Shown: positions 1 to 11,501 of the stretch, in pieces
Position numbering within the stretch: the first letter of the stretch is position 1
Layout of the letters: every line of letters starts with the position of its first letter
Assembly: GCA_039111635.1 (NCBI GenBank)
Contig: JBCAQO010000003.1
Coordinates: forward strand, 1,426,001 to 1,490,000
Direction of reading: 5' to 3'
Length of the DNA: 64,000 bases
Source of the DNA: Heterobasidion occidentale
Lineage: Eukaryota; Basidiomycota; Agaricomycetes; Russulales; Bondarzewiaceae
Notes under the pieces: generated by a model
What the model was told of the DNA's origin: nothing
What the model saw: the letters and a program-made list of their open reading frames with translations, nothing else
Database searches by the model: none
Made by a program: the position numbers and the translations under genes

Positions 1-743
1 TGTTCGGAATAGGTGTGGATGTGTTGAATCCGACACGAAGGTCAATTCCACCGGCTGCACCCCAGCGGGCAGGTCCTCCTGCGGGAACGTTAACTTTCGC
101 CCAGAACTGATTATTGTAGTCATATTCCTAGATGATCATGAGTCGGCTAAGGATGTTTGGTGCTGGCTTGGAAGCAACTTACCCAAACGTCGGACAGAGG
201 GCCACTCGACCCTCGTCCTCCAATGACAACATGGCCGTTGCGGCTGATTATGTCTGTAAGTTTGAGCACGGATGTGTATGCTCATAGTCACGCACTAGCT
301 GGCAGCCGAGTCAAGGCCACCGATGGCAGCACTTCTGGGATCCGGAGAACCTTCGAATCCAGAGGGAGGGTTGGGCGTTGCCCAGGTGAGAGTGTTTAGA
401 TTGAGACTAGGAGGAGAACAGTAAGAGGATTGTAGTGTATGCTTGTACTCTGAGAGAGTGTGATGACGCACAGGTGCGTTCCGTCCTGAGGCACGCCTGT
501 TTGGGACTCTCCACCAAAGATCAGAAGGTTCCTGCTTGTCTCGTCGTAGCCGATGGAGACGTCCTTGAGCGGTGGAGGTGATGATCCCTGGAGGTGTGGT
601 GTGAGGTTGATCCACTGGAGTGGAGGGATGGGGGTGCTTGTAGAAATAGACTGCGCGTTTGCGGCGAGAGGCGGTAGGGTTAGACATGAGCTGAAGACGG
701 CGGCGAGAAGAAGAAGATCATGATGTGATCGAGGCTGAGGCAT
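1..743 (-). CDS. Secreted Kelch-repeat beta-propeller protein (5' part; runs off the left edge)
   Basis: The gene starts at 743 with a hydrophobic N-terminus (LLLLAAVFSSCLTLPPLAANA) that looks like a signal peptide. Exons 472-743, 296-406, 183-243 and 1-127 join in phase. They encode successive Kelch-type blades: LLIFGGESQTG, then NTLTWATP, then HVVIGGRGSSGPLSDVW, then YNNQFWAKV. The di-glycine followed by W/Y spacing is the Kelch signature. Kelch propellers are binding scaffolds or the fold of galactose-oxidase-like enzymes; no catalytic residues can be judged because the C-terminal part lies outside the window. Many fungal members continue into a transmembrane segment. The acceptor at 244-245 was preferred over one 10 bases upstream because only it keeps the frame open. 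Family call is firm, function unknown. Confidence 0.8.
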
Positions 744-1300
744 CGTTGTCGTAGAGTCATGCAGAATGGTGGAGAGGAGAGAGGCCGAGGAGAGAGGCCG
801 TGCTCGCTGTGAGCGACAGGATGCGTGGGCGGACCCACGGCTCAGCCCTGGCGGGAACGAACAACGAACCCGGCCTCACGCCATCCGGCCGCCCCGCCAC
901 ACCGCCCCTAGCTAGTACTAACGCTTTCAACAACAACCCCCTCCCATCCCGCCCCCATACGCCGTCTGCGTCCACAGTGTGCCAAGCCACCGCACAGGCA
1001 TCACAGCTTCCTGTCCGACCTCTCTGTCTCGCTCAGTTTAAATCCCGCATCTTCTGTCCCTGCCGATCATGATTAAGACGCTACCCTGTTCAATTCCAAG
1101 CATGATGCTCCATCGCTGCTCATGACGACCGCATCGTTCCCCTCTAATCCTCTGTCGGAGGGTTCCGCCATCGGTTAGACACGACCCTGTTATGTGGTGA
1201 TCTCCTGAAGAACATCTGTCTGCTCCTCTTGCAGTTTTACTATATGAATCCTCCGTTCTGTGTAAGCCTTCTGTAATTTAATAGTCGTCCTCTACTCATT
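744..1300. promoter_or_regulatory. Divergent intergenic region between the Kelch gene and the HMG-box gene
   Basis: These 557 bases separate two start codons that point away from each other, so promoters of both genes must lie here. Pyrimidine-rich runs are visible on the + strand near 900-1050 and 1130-1215. I see no convincing TATA box and no coding sequence; open frames here are short and lack signal. Confidence 0.5.
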
Positions 1301-2380
1301 ATGGTCTCTCACTATCCACGATTGGAAAAATATCCGCGTGAGAGACTCCGCCAGTTTCTCGCAGGCCTCAACCCAGACATCTCTAAGGCAAACGCTCTCG
1401 CCGATATTCTTGCCCACCCCACATCGAAGCGGCTCTTCAAGAACCTCTCAGAGCTTAGGCACGATGGGGTCCCTAAACGGCCCCCAAATATTGCTCTCAT
1501 CTTCCACGCTGTTACAGGAGAAATATGGACCGGGAACGCAAAGAAGGGGAAGCCCCCGTCGCTGAATAAAACCGAGCGGGAAATTTGGATACAATTCTCA
1601 GACATGATGAAAGTGGAACATGTTCGCCTTTTCCCCCATTACAAGTATCGTCCCAAGCGCCGACCGAAACCAGAAATAGGGGCATTGCCGCAGGTGTGTA
1701 GGGCGTGTTCATATGAATGCAAGGACTGCGTCAGTTGACCTGTGCGTTGTTTGCAGTCGACCGCTGTGGACTTACCTATCGGGCCGCATCTTGGACCTGT
1801 GCATGGATCGAGTGAGGCCTCGAGGAAGAAGCACGAGCGGCCTCACCAACATCCCTACAAGCGCCCCAAACTACAAGGAGCATCAGCGAATTTGGAAAGC
1901 CTTGACCCTCCCTCGTTCCCAGTCGCTGAAAAGATCTCTCCGGTAGCCTCGGGAAGTACCCAACCGGCTATAGCCATGAACCCCGAGAATGCATTTTCTC
2001 CGCCGATGCTTCCCGCATACCCTCCACCCATGCCGCATCCATATTCTCCACACCTTTCCAACGATGCGGAAATAGATCACTTTCCCTCAGACGCGTTTCC
2101 CTTCTCGCCTACAGACGGTCTCTCTACACGTATCTTTCCTCCGTCCTCCCTCTTTGACTCTACGTTTGACATGAGGGCTTATCCATCGGGCGCGCCATCG
2201 AATGACTCATATGCGCATTCTACGATCCCGCCGGAATCCCTTCCCTATCCCTCGCAACCACAGCCGACGCCGACGATTCCGCCAGGGCAGCCAATGCCGG
2301 CGTACGCTGCCTGGGGATTCCCCTCTCAAGAAAGTTTCGATGATTGGCTTAGACAATCGGTGTCTCACTATCCACGATAG
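1301..2380 (+). CDS. HMG-box (MATA/SOX-like) DNA-binding protein
   Basis: Exons 1301-1693 and 1757-2380 join in phase 0 to give 338 residues. Residues about 58-118 form a divergent HMG box: it opens with KRPPNIALIF, has tryptophans at the usual helix positions (GEIW, REIW), and ends with EHVRLFPHYKYRPKRRPKP, the typical third-helix basic tail of fungal MATA-type and SOX boxes. Such boxes bend DNA and act as transcription regulators in the nucleus. The C-terminal 200 residues are rich in Pro, Ser and Tyr and look disordered. No homeodomain or pheromone-receptor gene is visible nearby, so I do not call it a mating-type gene. The sequence around the start codon and around the stop codon share a 16-base identity (see findings). 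Confidence 0.75.
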
Positions 2381-2891
2381 CTATTCAGGTTATGTGGCAC
2401 ATCTAACGGACGAAACACGCGCTCAATTGCCCGATGGGTTTACTCCTTGATTTGATCGTTCATATTCCCAACAGTGCATAAATGGATGCGATCTTATGCG
2501 ATCCTACGGACCTAGGACGCAGATAATTCCGCCGGATTACCGCGAGCCGCATCTGAGAGTTGGGAACTTGGATCGGAGTGCTGGGATCGCACTGGAAGCT
2601 GTAGTACGATCTCTATCCGAGTGTTTTTTACCCGAGCATTTGTGATTTCGACAAGCTTCCATTTTGATCTCGACACTTACTTATACAATAAACTGTAGTC
2701 TCTGTGTCGCTTGTGTACGACGGGTCAGATCAAAAGATCTTTCTGTTTTCTCTCTCTCTCATTCTGTACCTCGTCGCCGCGGAGCAGGGACACGGTGATT
2801 GGGCGATCTCACCGGTCCTGGATCTCGGCGTCTTTGGTTACACGCGTGTGACCGCGGCAAGCGAGTGACGAGCGCTCCTTTCTCACTGACC
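2381..2891. other. Intergenic, no gene seen
   Basis: About 510 bases between two genes on the same strand. It should hold the 3' end of the HMG-box transcript (AT-rich with an ATACAATAAAC stretch near 2685) and the promoter of the next gene; a CT repeat lies at about 2749-2760. No coding sequence is visible. Confidence 0.4.
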
Positions 2892-3741
2892 ATGAGCACT
2901 GGTTTACCGCCCAAACGCGTCTTCACGAATCAAGCGCACTCTTCCAGATCTTCTTCTTTCACGGCGTCTTCAACGAGCCTGTGAGTGCCATCATGCATGG
3001 TAGCAAACATCTGATAGAGGCAGCTGCCTTTCCGTTTCCAAACACGCGCGCTGGCACTGGCACCGCTACGTTAGCATCTCAGATGACTTGACTACGCGAC
3101 TGCAGAACGTGGGATCGCGTGTTCGAAAGAGTGAGCTGTCTCTCTCGTTTGTGGACAACGAAAAACGCGCTTTCGACGCCCTTGATGCGTGTTGTGCTGA
3201 ACTGGCGATGACAGGCGTGACAGAGGGCTATATTACCGATCGCTCCGACTCCGCTCAGTCGTCAGGCAGGGCGTTCAACAGGACAACCTCACAACCTCAC
3301 ACCTCTTTCAGCGGCTATCCTATCTTCCAATCGTCTTTCGACACCCTGCGGGCTGTGTACGCTCACCCAAATATCACGGGAATACCAGATGGTTCGTCCG
3401 TTCTTAAACGCCCAAGGGCGGGCGCAATGATAGACGAGGAAGTGCCTGGGGAACTCGATGATGATCAGGAAATGGAGAAGGGTGGCGTGCAGAGTGATAA
3501 CGAATTGAAGGCTGCTATGACATCCGAGAACGCCGCGGTGCTGCGACCCATGAAGCCGCTCCGACGCACAGCTAGGCCGTTCAGGCAAACCCAATCTCTC
3601 CCTGCTGCCGTATTTGGCTCATCGCTTGTTTCTGGTACTCAGAAGGGCGCGGGCTTTTTCACTAAAGGCTCTTGTCATGAGGAAGAAGATGATTGGAGCA
3701 CTGCAAACTTTCCAGACTCACAGGGACAGATTCGCAACTGA
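2892..3741 (+). CDS. Unknown fungal protein, 268 residues
   Basis: Exons 2892-2980 and 3024-3741 join in phase across a short 43-base intron (GTGAGT...GAGGCAG). The first exon reads MSTGLPPKRVFTNQ and is Ser-rich. The middle is helix-like with acidic stretches (about residues 145-165), and the rest is rich in Arg, Ser and Thr. I find no domain, signal peptide or membrane segment. The second exon is open well beyond chance and the splice sites are canonical, so I think the gene is real, but the start is less certain because an upstream exon cannot be excluded. I do not recognise the family. Confidence 0.5.
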
Positions 3742-4669
3742 CCCAGAGAAACGCCACTTTATCATTCTATAGAACAGAAGCCGACAATTCGGCAACCGTA
3801 TAGCGACGTCTGTCCTATCTGATACAAGCGACATGGACGGTCTCTCCTCTCATTATGTACGCTTTGCATTTGCTTGTTCAGGATTGTCCCGTTGATTTGT
3901 TTTGAGTGAGTGACATTCTCGTTTTTTTTCGTATCAACCTGAATTGGCGTGGTTGCCTACAGTCCATCTTGTCTTTGTTGTGTCTGTTATTCAAATATTC
4001 AATTGTCGGATCCCCATACTTTCGCTCCGTTATGACAATATCTCAAAGTGCATGATTGTCTCAATCGCTTAGCGCTAGCGAGCCTCGAAACTTCATCAAT
4101 AGACCGTAATGCTACTCATCACGAGTAACGAGCTTCTGCATCAGCGGTGATGGGATGCTCAGCAGGTGCCCCTTCTACCCCAAAGATATCCCGCAGCTAT
4201 CCGAACGTCGCGACGTGTTTCCCATCTGCCGACAGGAAACCGGTGCCGAGCCAGTAGGCGACTGGTCCCTGGACGCTGTTTATCACGCGTTTATACGTAA
4301 TTTTGAAAACAAGGCTGCTCGGGGCCCCCATAACACATCCTGGTTGTAGGCGCCTATGTTATCGCAAAATCTGATTTTGTTTAGCGTACTTCCTGTCCTT
4401 GCTGGTGCCACCCTTCGGGTAAAATCTCACCACAGCCCTCTTCTTTCGGCATGTATTGTTCTTCGCTTACGATGCCACCCCCACCAAAAGAATAGGAAAC
4501 CAGCGTGGCGTTCCACAAAGTTCTTTCGGTAAACGAGTCACGCCTTGCAGATTTCCCTCCAGCCCCAGATATCTCACTCTTCCGTCCCTCCTTAAAAAGC
4601 CTGACATGCCCTCTTCCACCTTCCCAACATCTTTTCCCCCCTTCGCCAGCATCTTCCCCCCCCTTCGCC
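3742..4669. other. Intergenic, about 0.93 kb
   Basis: This stretch holds the 3' end of the preceding gene and the promoter of the zinc-finger gene. The last 200 bases before 4670 are strongly pyrimidine-rich on the + strand (around 4560-4668), a usual promoter-proximal feature in basidiomycetes. No TATA box or open frame of interest is visible. Confidence 0.4.
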
Positions 4670-6729
4670 ATGTCCCTGCACCGAGAACGCGAATACCGTC
4701 ACCTCAATTCCCCCTCCCCTGTCTCTGACATTCTATCTGAGGCTGTCGACAGTGGCAGGTCAGCCAGCATGTAAGCTCACTCTCCTCAATGCTGTTGTGC
4801 CCACCTCATGGGATGGGTCGGCTCTGTCGATCCGCCTTGTGACAACGTGGGACTACTTTGTCCTTCCCGTTATGGTAGTCACCGTCGCCGCTCGCTAACT
4901 TTGTCCAATTAGACCTCGCTATCATGTCGGCGATGGATCCCGTCGCCCGACTGTGTCTCTACCTCCGATTGCATCTTTGTTCCTGGATGACCGTCAAGAT
5001 GCGCAGTATTCTGATGCACGCCAGACTCCTAGGGGTTTTCCTTCGTCGGACTTCTCTTTTCGTTTTAGTCACACTCTGGCTGAGGTACGAGAAAATGCGC
5101 TTCAACGGACATTGCAAGCAGTTGGTCTCCAGTCAGTCCTACCACAGTGTCTCCCCCTCTGATTGAAAAGGCTAATTCGGCGTGGGCCACAGCAAACCAT
5201 CGACGACGAACATCGTCGCGCCCTACAATCGTGACACCTATGCACCTGCCTACCCTGCAATTCACTCTGGTGACAAAGGAAGGAGCTTCAGCTGTGCTGA
5301 AAGGTGGGCAACAGCCTTGTGCTCTTTGGCGAAACTCATATCTTTGTCAAAGTCCTTGCACGAGGGATTGCTGGCACAGCGGCATGCAACAGCCTCGTGC
5401 TGATCTGTTCAACCCACCCGCAGCTCCTAGGGAACACTCCGTCCCCATGAACTCTTACATGGCGCCGAGCTACTTTCCGTATTCGTATCCCAGTCACCGG
5501 GTTCCGTATGCATACAATACACGCGACCAATTGCAGGCCGATGCAAGGCGCAACACTTTAGGTGGCAGCATGTAAGTCACTTTTCCGGCGCCCCACTCCC
5601 CTTTGCGACTCACCGATGAATTATATAGCGTAAGGTCGAGCGACACACATTGGAGCATGCCCATCACCGAGTACTCGCCGAGCGAGCTGACAAGGAGGCC
5701 CTCGAACGAGTCTCTGTAAGTTCGATCATTAGCAGAGATCGTAGTCATTATTAATGCAATGACCGGTTGTGACAGCGCGGACACGTGCAGGGATAGTAGC
5801 GCCCATGGCAATGATCATCTACGTCAAGCAAAGGATACCTCTGCGTCAGTGACTTCGTTACCGCCATCGCCTTTCTTGATCCTGATAAATCACTTGGCAG
5901 CTCTCCAAGGTCGGAGTGTCCTGCCCGGCCTTCAGTCATCAACGTGCAGTCGAAGTCAAAGTCGGTCAAAAGACAACCAACTCGGGTCGCAAAGACCGCA
6001 GCAAAAGGCACAGATGCTTGCAACGTCTCTAAGAAGAGGAAGGGCGCCGACCGCGAAGACGAGGAAGATGAACTCGACGACGCGGACTGTCAGCGCGATT
6101 ATGTCAAACACGGCGTCAAGCTGGAGGTCATCCGGCTGCCCGTCGACTACGACACAGAGGAATGGCTGAGGCACATCAAGCCGTCTAACAGCGTGAGGGG
6201 CCCATGGCGTTGCAAGTGGGTGACCAGGCAGAATGGCCGGCCCATGATCTGCGATTATCGCTCCAAGAGACATCTAGTCAAGCGTCACATCGAGGCCACT
6301 CACCTCCACATCAAGTAAACATTTCCTTGCCTCAACTTTGTCTTTGTCCACGCTGATCGGACATCTGTAGGCGCTTCAAGTGCACCTGGTGTGAGAAGAC
6401 CTTCACGCAGCGCAGCAACGCTGTTGGTTGTCATCTCAATACTCAGTGCGTATATGTTCCTTCATAGTGCCTTCATTTGCCAATTCCCTGCATTGTTCAT
6501 CAGCACGGGCGAGCACCCACATAAGTGCAACTTCGATGGCTGCGCCGAGCGGTTCAAGGACCCGTCCAAGAAGCACAAGCACATGCAGAAGGTCCACGGT
6601 TACGTACCGAGTGAAGGCAAGAAGAGGTTCAAGGCTGGTACCTCTTCCCCCGCTCGCTCAGTTCACGAGTCTCTCCCTCCCTGGTCGGCGTCTGAAACTA
6701 CCGCCTCATCTAAGTCTTCCAAGCGTTGA
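4670..6729 (+). CDS. C2H2 zinc-finger transcription factor
   Basis: Eight exons (4670-4770, 4913-5084, 5171-5571, 5629-5715, 5776-5844, 5901-6314, 6371-6445, 6504-6729) join in phase to 514 residues. The C-terminal third carries the DNA-binding part. First comes an atypical finger beginning WRCKW, with a long Cys-Cys spacing and ending HIEATH. Then comes a classic finger (CTWCEKTFTQRSNAVGCHLNTH), the canonical TGEHPHKC linker split by an intron, and a third finger (CNFDGC...HKHMQKVH). An acidic and basic block (KKRKGADREDEEDE) precedes the fingers and may include a nuclear localisation signal. The N-terminal half is low-complexity (Ser, Pro, Tyr). Target genes are unknown. Exon 3 is the least certain part because another frame is also open there. 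Confidence 0.75.
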
Positions 6730-8779
6730 TTCAGTCCTTTTCATTCCGAATTTGTTGAACTTCTGAACATTTGTTTATGGTCCCTTTTCTAGTGTCTCGT
6801 TGTCGCTCTCTATGCTGTTTCTATCGCTTTCTGTTTTCTAACTGCTGTCTTTGCTTATCGTGTTACGATTCCGGTGTTTCTGTACCCAATTATGTGTTTT
6901 CGGCCTGGACTATGCGATAATCTGATCTTGTGTTATTACTGCGAGGCTGGAAGAAAATGAGTTCCAAGAAAGCGACCAGGCCTGCGCCGAAAGTAGTTGA
7001 TTATCCGACTGTTATCCATTGCCTTCCGAGGGACCATGCGGCAATGTGGCCTACCTGACAGGCACCATAAAAACGAGGATACATATGGACACATAACGTT
7101 TCGTGGGTCAATTTGAGAGCAATATACAATTGTGAGCAGCTTCAGATAGCTTCGGACAGCGCCCAGAGTACCCCCATTTGTCTGAAGGCAGAGGCTTCAA
7201 TATTCGATGCATCGGGCAGCGGTCTCTAAGGAAATTCCTGGCGCTCGGGAAGATGTCCGAGGGTTGGACCCGGATACAGGCCAAGCTTCATGGTCTTCGT
7301 AGTGTCTTCGTTCGTTGGATTTAACCGTAAAACACTCGATCGGGACCTGACTGCCGGCGAAGTGGGTAGCGCATATCTATTATACAGACAATTGGGAGCC
7401 ATAGTTTTAAGTGCGCGCTACCCAATATATAATTGGATTGCTCACCAAGCTATGGGACATTGGCCTGGCGCCGCGTATAGATTCTCGATTACCGCCGATC
7501 CCGGTTGCCCCGTAAGTCGTCCTGCGCCTGCAAAGCTGCAAGCTAGACCGTAAGCTGCGCTGAAGGGCTCCACAGATCTAGCACACTGCCGACGAAAGCC
7601 AGGAGAGTGCCAGGAGGTGCCAGGCCGCATGGTCTCGATCGCCGAATTCAACACTCCGACAACCCCCAGCTGGACGTATTTTTTTCCACGAAAGACTCAT
7701 AGTTGGTAAAACAAATATAACCCCTCAAGGCCTCATAGGTCAATCAACATCTTTGGAAGTCGGGCACCGCCCAGGTTTCTCTCAGCGCCTTCCGATATCT
7801 CATCGACCATCATAGATCCTCGTGCGCCATATCATGATCTCCTCGTGGTGGGCTATTAAGGTTTATGCTCTCAAAGAGAACAATTTCTGTTGTAGGACAC
7901 CGCTGCTTGTCGGGCCTACCTTATCGCCGTATCCATCGGGTAATGGCCTCGATAACAAAGCCCAGCACAGGCGCGCTGAAGCTTAGCGTTTCGAGACCGA
8001 CATGCCTGGCCAGTGATTCGGGATGACTAGGATCAGTGATGCAGATCGGTAACAATGTCGTCGGTAGACTCGGGCTTCTTCTTGTGTTTTATTCCAAAAA
8101 GATCTCCTCGGCGACTCGCCCAAAACAATCAATGACTCAAACAGGCAACCGATAAGGCGTCTCACCTGGCACATCCTGATAGTTATGTTTCAGAAGTCGT
8201 GAGATATTATAAGCACAGAAAAGGAGAGCCTTTTGCGCCGCGGGAACTTTAAGCTCAAAGTTTGCTACCGGCGGCAGGAGGGACTGGCACCCCGATAAGC
8301 TATCGAGTCTTGTGAGCCACGGGAACTAAGTGAAGGCAATTTCAGCTGGGCTTCCGTGTGCGTTAGTTCCTCGGCCTTGTGCTGAGAACAGATTCTTCCA
8401 AGAATAGATTCTCCAACAGTGCCACTTCTAGCATGTCGGGGAATGTTGAACCAAGTATGAGTTAGCCGCCTCATGTGGACATAGAGGGAGATGTCTGCTC
8501 TTCAAGGTAGTCAGAATCAGTTGAGTGAATATTCGTGTTTATGCAACGCACCAGATCTCTGACTGAAATTCCAGATGAGCGTGAAGACGAGAAGGTCCAA
8601 CGTCCAACTATGAAAACCTTGTTGGACGGTGAAGCGGCGTTAGCACGTGACGGTAAAAGCAATAAATGCGCTGTAGCGGGAGCCTGGGCAGAGATTACGT
8701 ATGCGATCGAAGGAATGACGCAAGGCAGAGTCTGTATTGTCGGTGGCGAGATGTGTGATCATGTTCTTCAGCTTTATCC
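6730..8779. other. Two-kilobase region without a recognisable gene
   Basis: The longest gene-free stretch in the window. Open frames on both strands are under 90 codons, lack plausible splice partners and show no family signature. I see no terminal repeats, poly-A-ended element or transposase-like motif. It may hold the long 3' end of the zinc-finger transcript, a decayed element or non-coding transcription, none of which I can demonstrate. Confidence 0.4.
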
Positions 8780-9661
8780 ATGTTCATCAACGCTCTCCTA
8801 CTGACAGCGTGCGCGCTGCCGACCCTTGGGACAGCCTTCTCAGTCCCTTTGATCGTACAGAGACCATGGGAGCTCAATCGCGTTGCAGACGACATCAAGG
8901 TCCCCGTGGTCTTGGGTGTCATGTCTCGTTGCCCCGACGCTCTGCTCTGTGAATCCGTCTTCGACCAAGTCCTCAAAAAGACGTCGGATAAGGTCGATTT
9001 TTCCCTGACGTACATCGCCCAGTACGATGATCATTGCTTGCCAGGGCTCTCTATATTGATGCGAACTTTTAGTGCCAATTCTACAGAGCCAGACTTTGGT
9101 GTGACATGTATGCATGGACCTGACGAGTGCGCGGGAAATATACAGCAGCTTTGCGTCGCAAAGTATCATCCCCTGCAGACATGGTGGGAGTTCGTCATGT
9201 GCCAGCACTACCAGACCCGCGAGAACATCGGCCGGCCTGACGTTGCCCTCAAATGCGCGCGGGCAGCTCAGATTGATTGGGAGACGAGTGGTCCGGGTCA
9301 GTGTGCAGGTCTAGATGCCAGCGGTAAAGCAGATGAAGGTATTCAGCTTTTGAAGAAGAGTATTGCTGCGACACAGGCTCTGGATATCAGGTATGTCACC
9401 TCAGATGTGGATGACATCATGATGTTGACCTGCTTTATAGCAAAAGCTGCACCGTTGTCATCAACGGTGAACAGGTATGCATTCACGACGGAACCTGGAA
9501 GAAATGCGAGGTATGTCGAAGTCAAATTTTCAGCTATTCAACCTGGCCAACTGTTTTTGTAGAACGGTCATACTCCTCGCGATTTCATTCGTCAAATTGA
9601 CGAAGAATATGCAAGACTGAACGATCTCTCACTTCACTTAGAAGACGATGAGAGTTTCTAG
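8780..9661 (+). CDS. GILT-family (gamma-interferon-inducible lysosomal thiol reductase-like) protein
   Basis: Exons 8780-9021, 9073-9390, 9441-9510 and 9563-9661 give 242 residues. A hydrophobic leader (LLLTACALPTLGTAF) suggests entry into the secretory or vacuolar pathway. The GILT signature CMHGPDECAGNIQQLC is clear, followed by WWEFVMCQ, and near the C-terminus by VVINGEQVCIHDGTWKKCE and HTPRDFIRQI, the usual thioredoxin-fold ending. Family members reduce disulfides in acidic compartments through a CxxC site. Here the expected position reads SRCPDALLCE, with the two cysteines five residues apart, so activity may differ. The first intron (9022-9072) is 51 bases, a multiple of three with no stop, but removing it restores the conserved NSTEPDFG segment. 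It ends 49 bases from the convergent Yos1 gene. Confidence 0.85.
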
Positions 9662-9710
9662 GTCGTTCCACCACCTTACGATACATGACACGGCGGATTC
9701 ATTGTCATTG

Positions 9711-10134
9711 TTAGCCCCCGAGGATGAGTTCATATATGATAACGACAAGATTTAGTCCTATCAGTGGTACTGCAATATGTTCGACTTGCGATCAGCATGC
9801 TTCAAAGCGTCTAACAACAAGCATGTGCACTTACTGCGCATGAGCGTTCGTACTGCACCAATGAGATTGATTATGCGCGCTTTCACGCCAATATCCTGCC
9901 CTCCACCGAAACCTCCAGTTTGGTCGTAAGGTTGCTGAAAGCCAGCATTCACATTCTGCGGTGGTACCGAGGACCAGCCAACTAGAGATATGTCGTGTCA
10001 GTCGTCAGTATGTTGGCCAAAGGTACCGAACCCTTGCGACACGTACTCCTTGCAAGAAACCGGTCCTCGCTCAGTACGGCCATGGCATTGATGAGAAGGA
10101 GGGTAATGTACAGCATACTGCCGAGGGTCAACAT
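9711..10134 (-). CDS. YOS1: Yos1-like ER-Golgi transport protein (IER3IP1 family)
   Basis: Three exons (10047-10134, 9835-9981, 9711-9769) join in phase to 97 residues, close to the family length of about 80-90. The protein has an N-terminal hydrophobic helix (SMLYITLLLINAMAVL) followed by SEDRFLAR, a glycine-rich hydrophilic middle (GGFGGGQDIGVKARIINLI), and a C-terminal membrane helix (IPLIGLNLVVIIYELILG). This order is diagnostic of Yos1/IER3IP1. In yeast Yos1 belongs to the Yip1-Yif1 complex in COPII vesicles and is needed for ER-to-Golgi transport. It is transcribed divergently from mL22 across 302 bases. None of the exons is visible as one long frame, so the gene is easily missed. Confidence 0.9.
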
Positions 10135-10436
10135 GTTGAGGTGGCCGCAAGGGCGCGTAGAAGTCGAGACGGTCGCGTGTGTATTCGTGGTCTTGAGGAA
10201 TGACTGAGCTCTTCCGAGACCATTTGGGAAGGTGGGGATTGAGACTCCGATCCAAGCTCTTCTTCAAGCGGCCATCATGCAAGCCATAGGCCGCAGTCTA
10301 CGGAATGGTGTGTAGCGCACTAGCCCAGACTCATTCGACATTCACGCTCATGATTGTATCTAACACGTGTGGAAAGCTGGGCCGCTGACTCGTCCTTTGC
10401 ATCCTATCGCCTCCAGTTCTCGTGGCGTCAACTTCG

Positions 10437-11284
10437 ATGGCCGTCGGCAGTGCGTATAATGTCTCATTCTCCACCCGTTCTTCACACGGGAAGGATTTAA
10501 ATTTCTGTCTATTTTTTTAGTGCCTCTATGAATCCGATCGACTGGTTTCGAAGGCAGATTAATCCTACTGTGCGAGACAGAAAGTCTAATGCAGACATTG
10601 AGGTTGCGAAGCGAAAGCAGGCGGAGGAGGGTACACTGAGCGTCTTCGACTCGAGTGCAGCAGCAGAAGAGAAGAAGCCGGCAGCTGCGAAAGACACGTC
10701 GATGGTCGTGAAGACGCGTAGTGATCACGTACGTCGCCAGCTCGCCGCGTTGACTCGATTGTTCTCTGACGTTGAGCGCTCCAGCACAAATACTCGACGG
10801 CGAACTTCAAAATCTCGCACAGGAAGCTCAACAAGATTGGCCGGCAGATTGCTGGCAAGCCAATTGACTCTGCCATCTTGCAGATGACATTCAGCGAGAA
10901 ACGTGCCAGCAAACGCATTCGGAACATGCTCGTGGTCGCCAAGTCTCACGCAGCTATGAAGGGCATGGACGAGAAAAAGCTCATAGTTTGTGCGTATTAG
11001 CATTCTTGGCACTCCACATTGCCGTACCTAATCGTACCTCTCCAGCGGAGTCTTGGGTGACGAAAGGCCCCAGATCACACAAACGGCTTGAGCCTCGAGG
11101 TCGTGGGAAGCATGGAATTCGAGTGCATCCTGATTCTCGTATGAGCGTGATTTTGAAGGAGGGTAAGACCCGGGAGCAGCTGCTGGCAGAGGATCGTGCG
11201 AGGAAGTTGAAGAGGATCGTGTCGGCTGGTCTTGTTAGAGAGGATGTTCCCCTGCGGAACCCCGCGTCGATGTGGACTTGGTAG
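10437..11284 (+). CDS. MRPL22: Mitochondrial large-subunit ribosomal protein mL22 (uL22m)
   Basis: Exons 10437-10453 (tentative), 10521-10728, 10785-10989 and 11046-11284 give 222 residues. The L22 core runs from [20 protein letters not shown] through a helix with [19 protein letters not shown], to the beta-hairpin [18 protein letters not shown] segment ending in [14 protein letters not shown], typical of mitochondrial L22. The protein sits at the exit tunnel of the mitoribosome. The start at 10437 adds a short upstream exon in phase; the alternative is the ATG at 10528, giving [10 protein letters not shown] cleavable presequence is not obvious in either. Its neighbour on the left, Yos1, is divergent. 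Confidence 0.85.
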
Positions 11285-11501
11285 TCCACGCTTAATTTTA
11301 GATATCACTGTCTCATTCACATGGAACATTGTCTTGAATTTTTGGACGCGTTGCAAGTGGTCTCGCAAGTGGTCTTGGTCGCGTCAGCGGCTGCGCAAGT
11401 CGCGTTCTATAAATAGCATCTGACACGTCTACGCTTATCCCAAGTAATACCGCTCCTTATAGCCTCTTCACCTCTGCGCATAGCAGCGCAGCCAAAACAT
11501 C

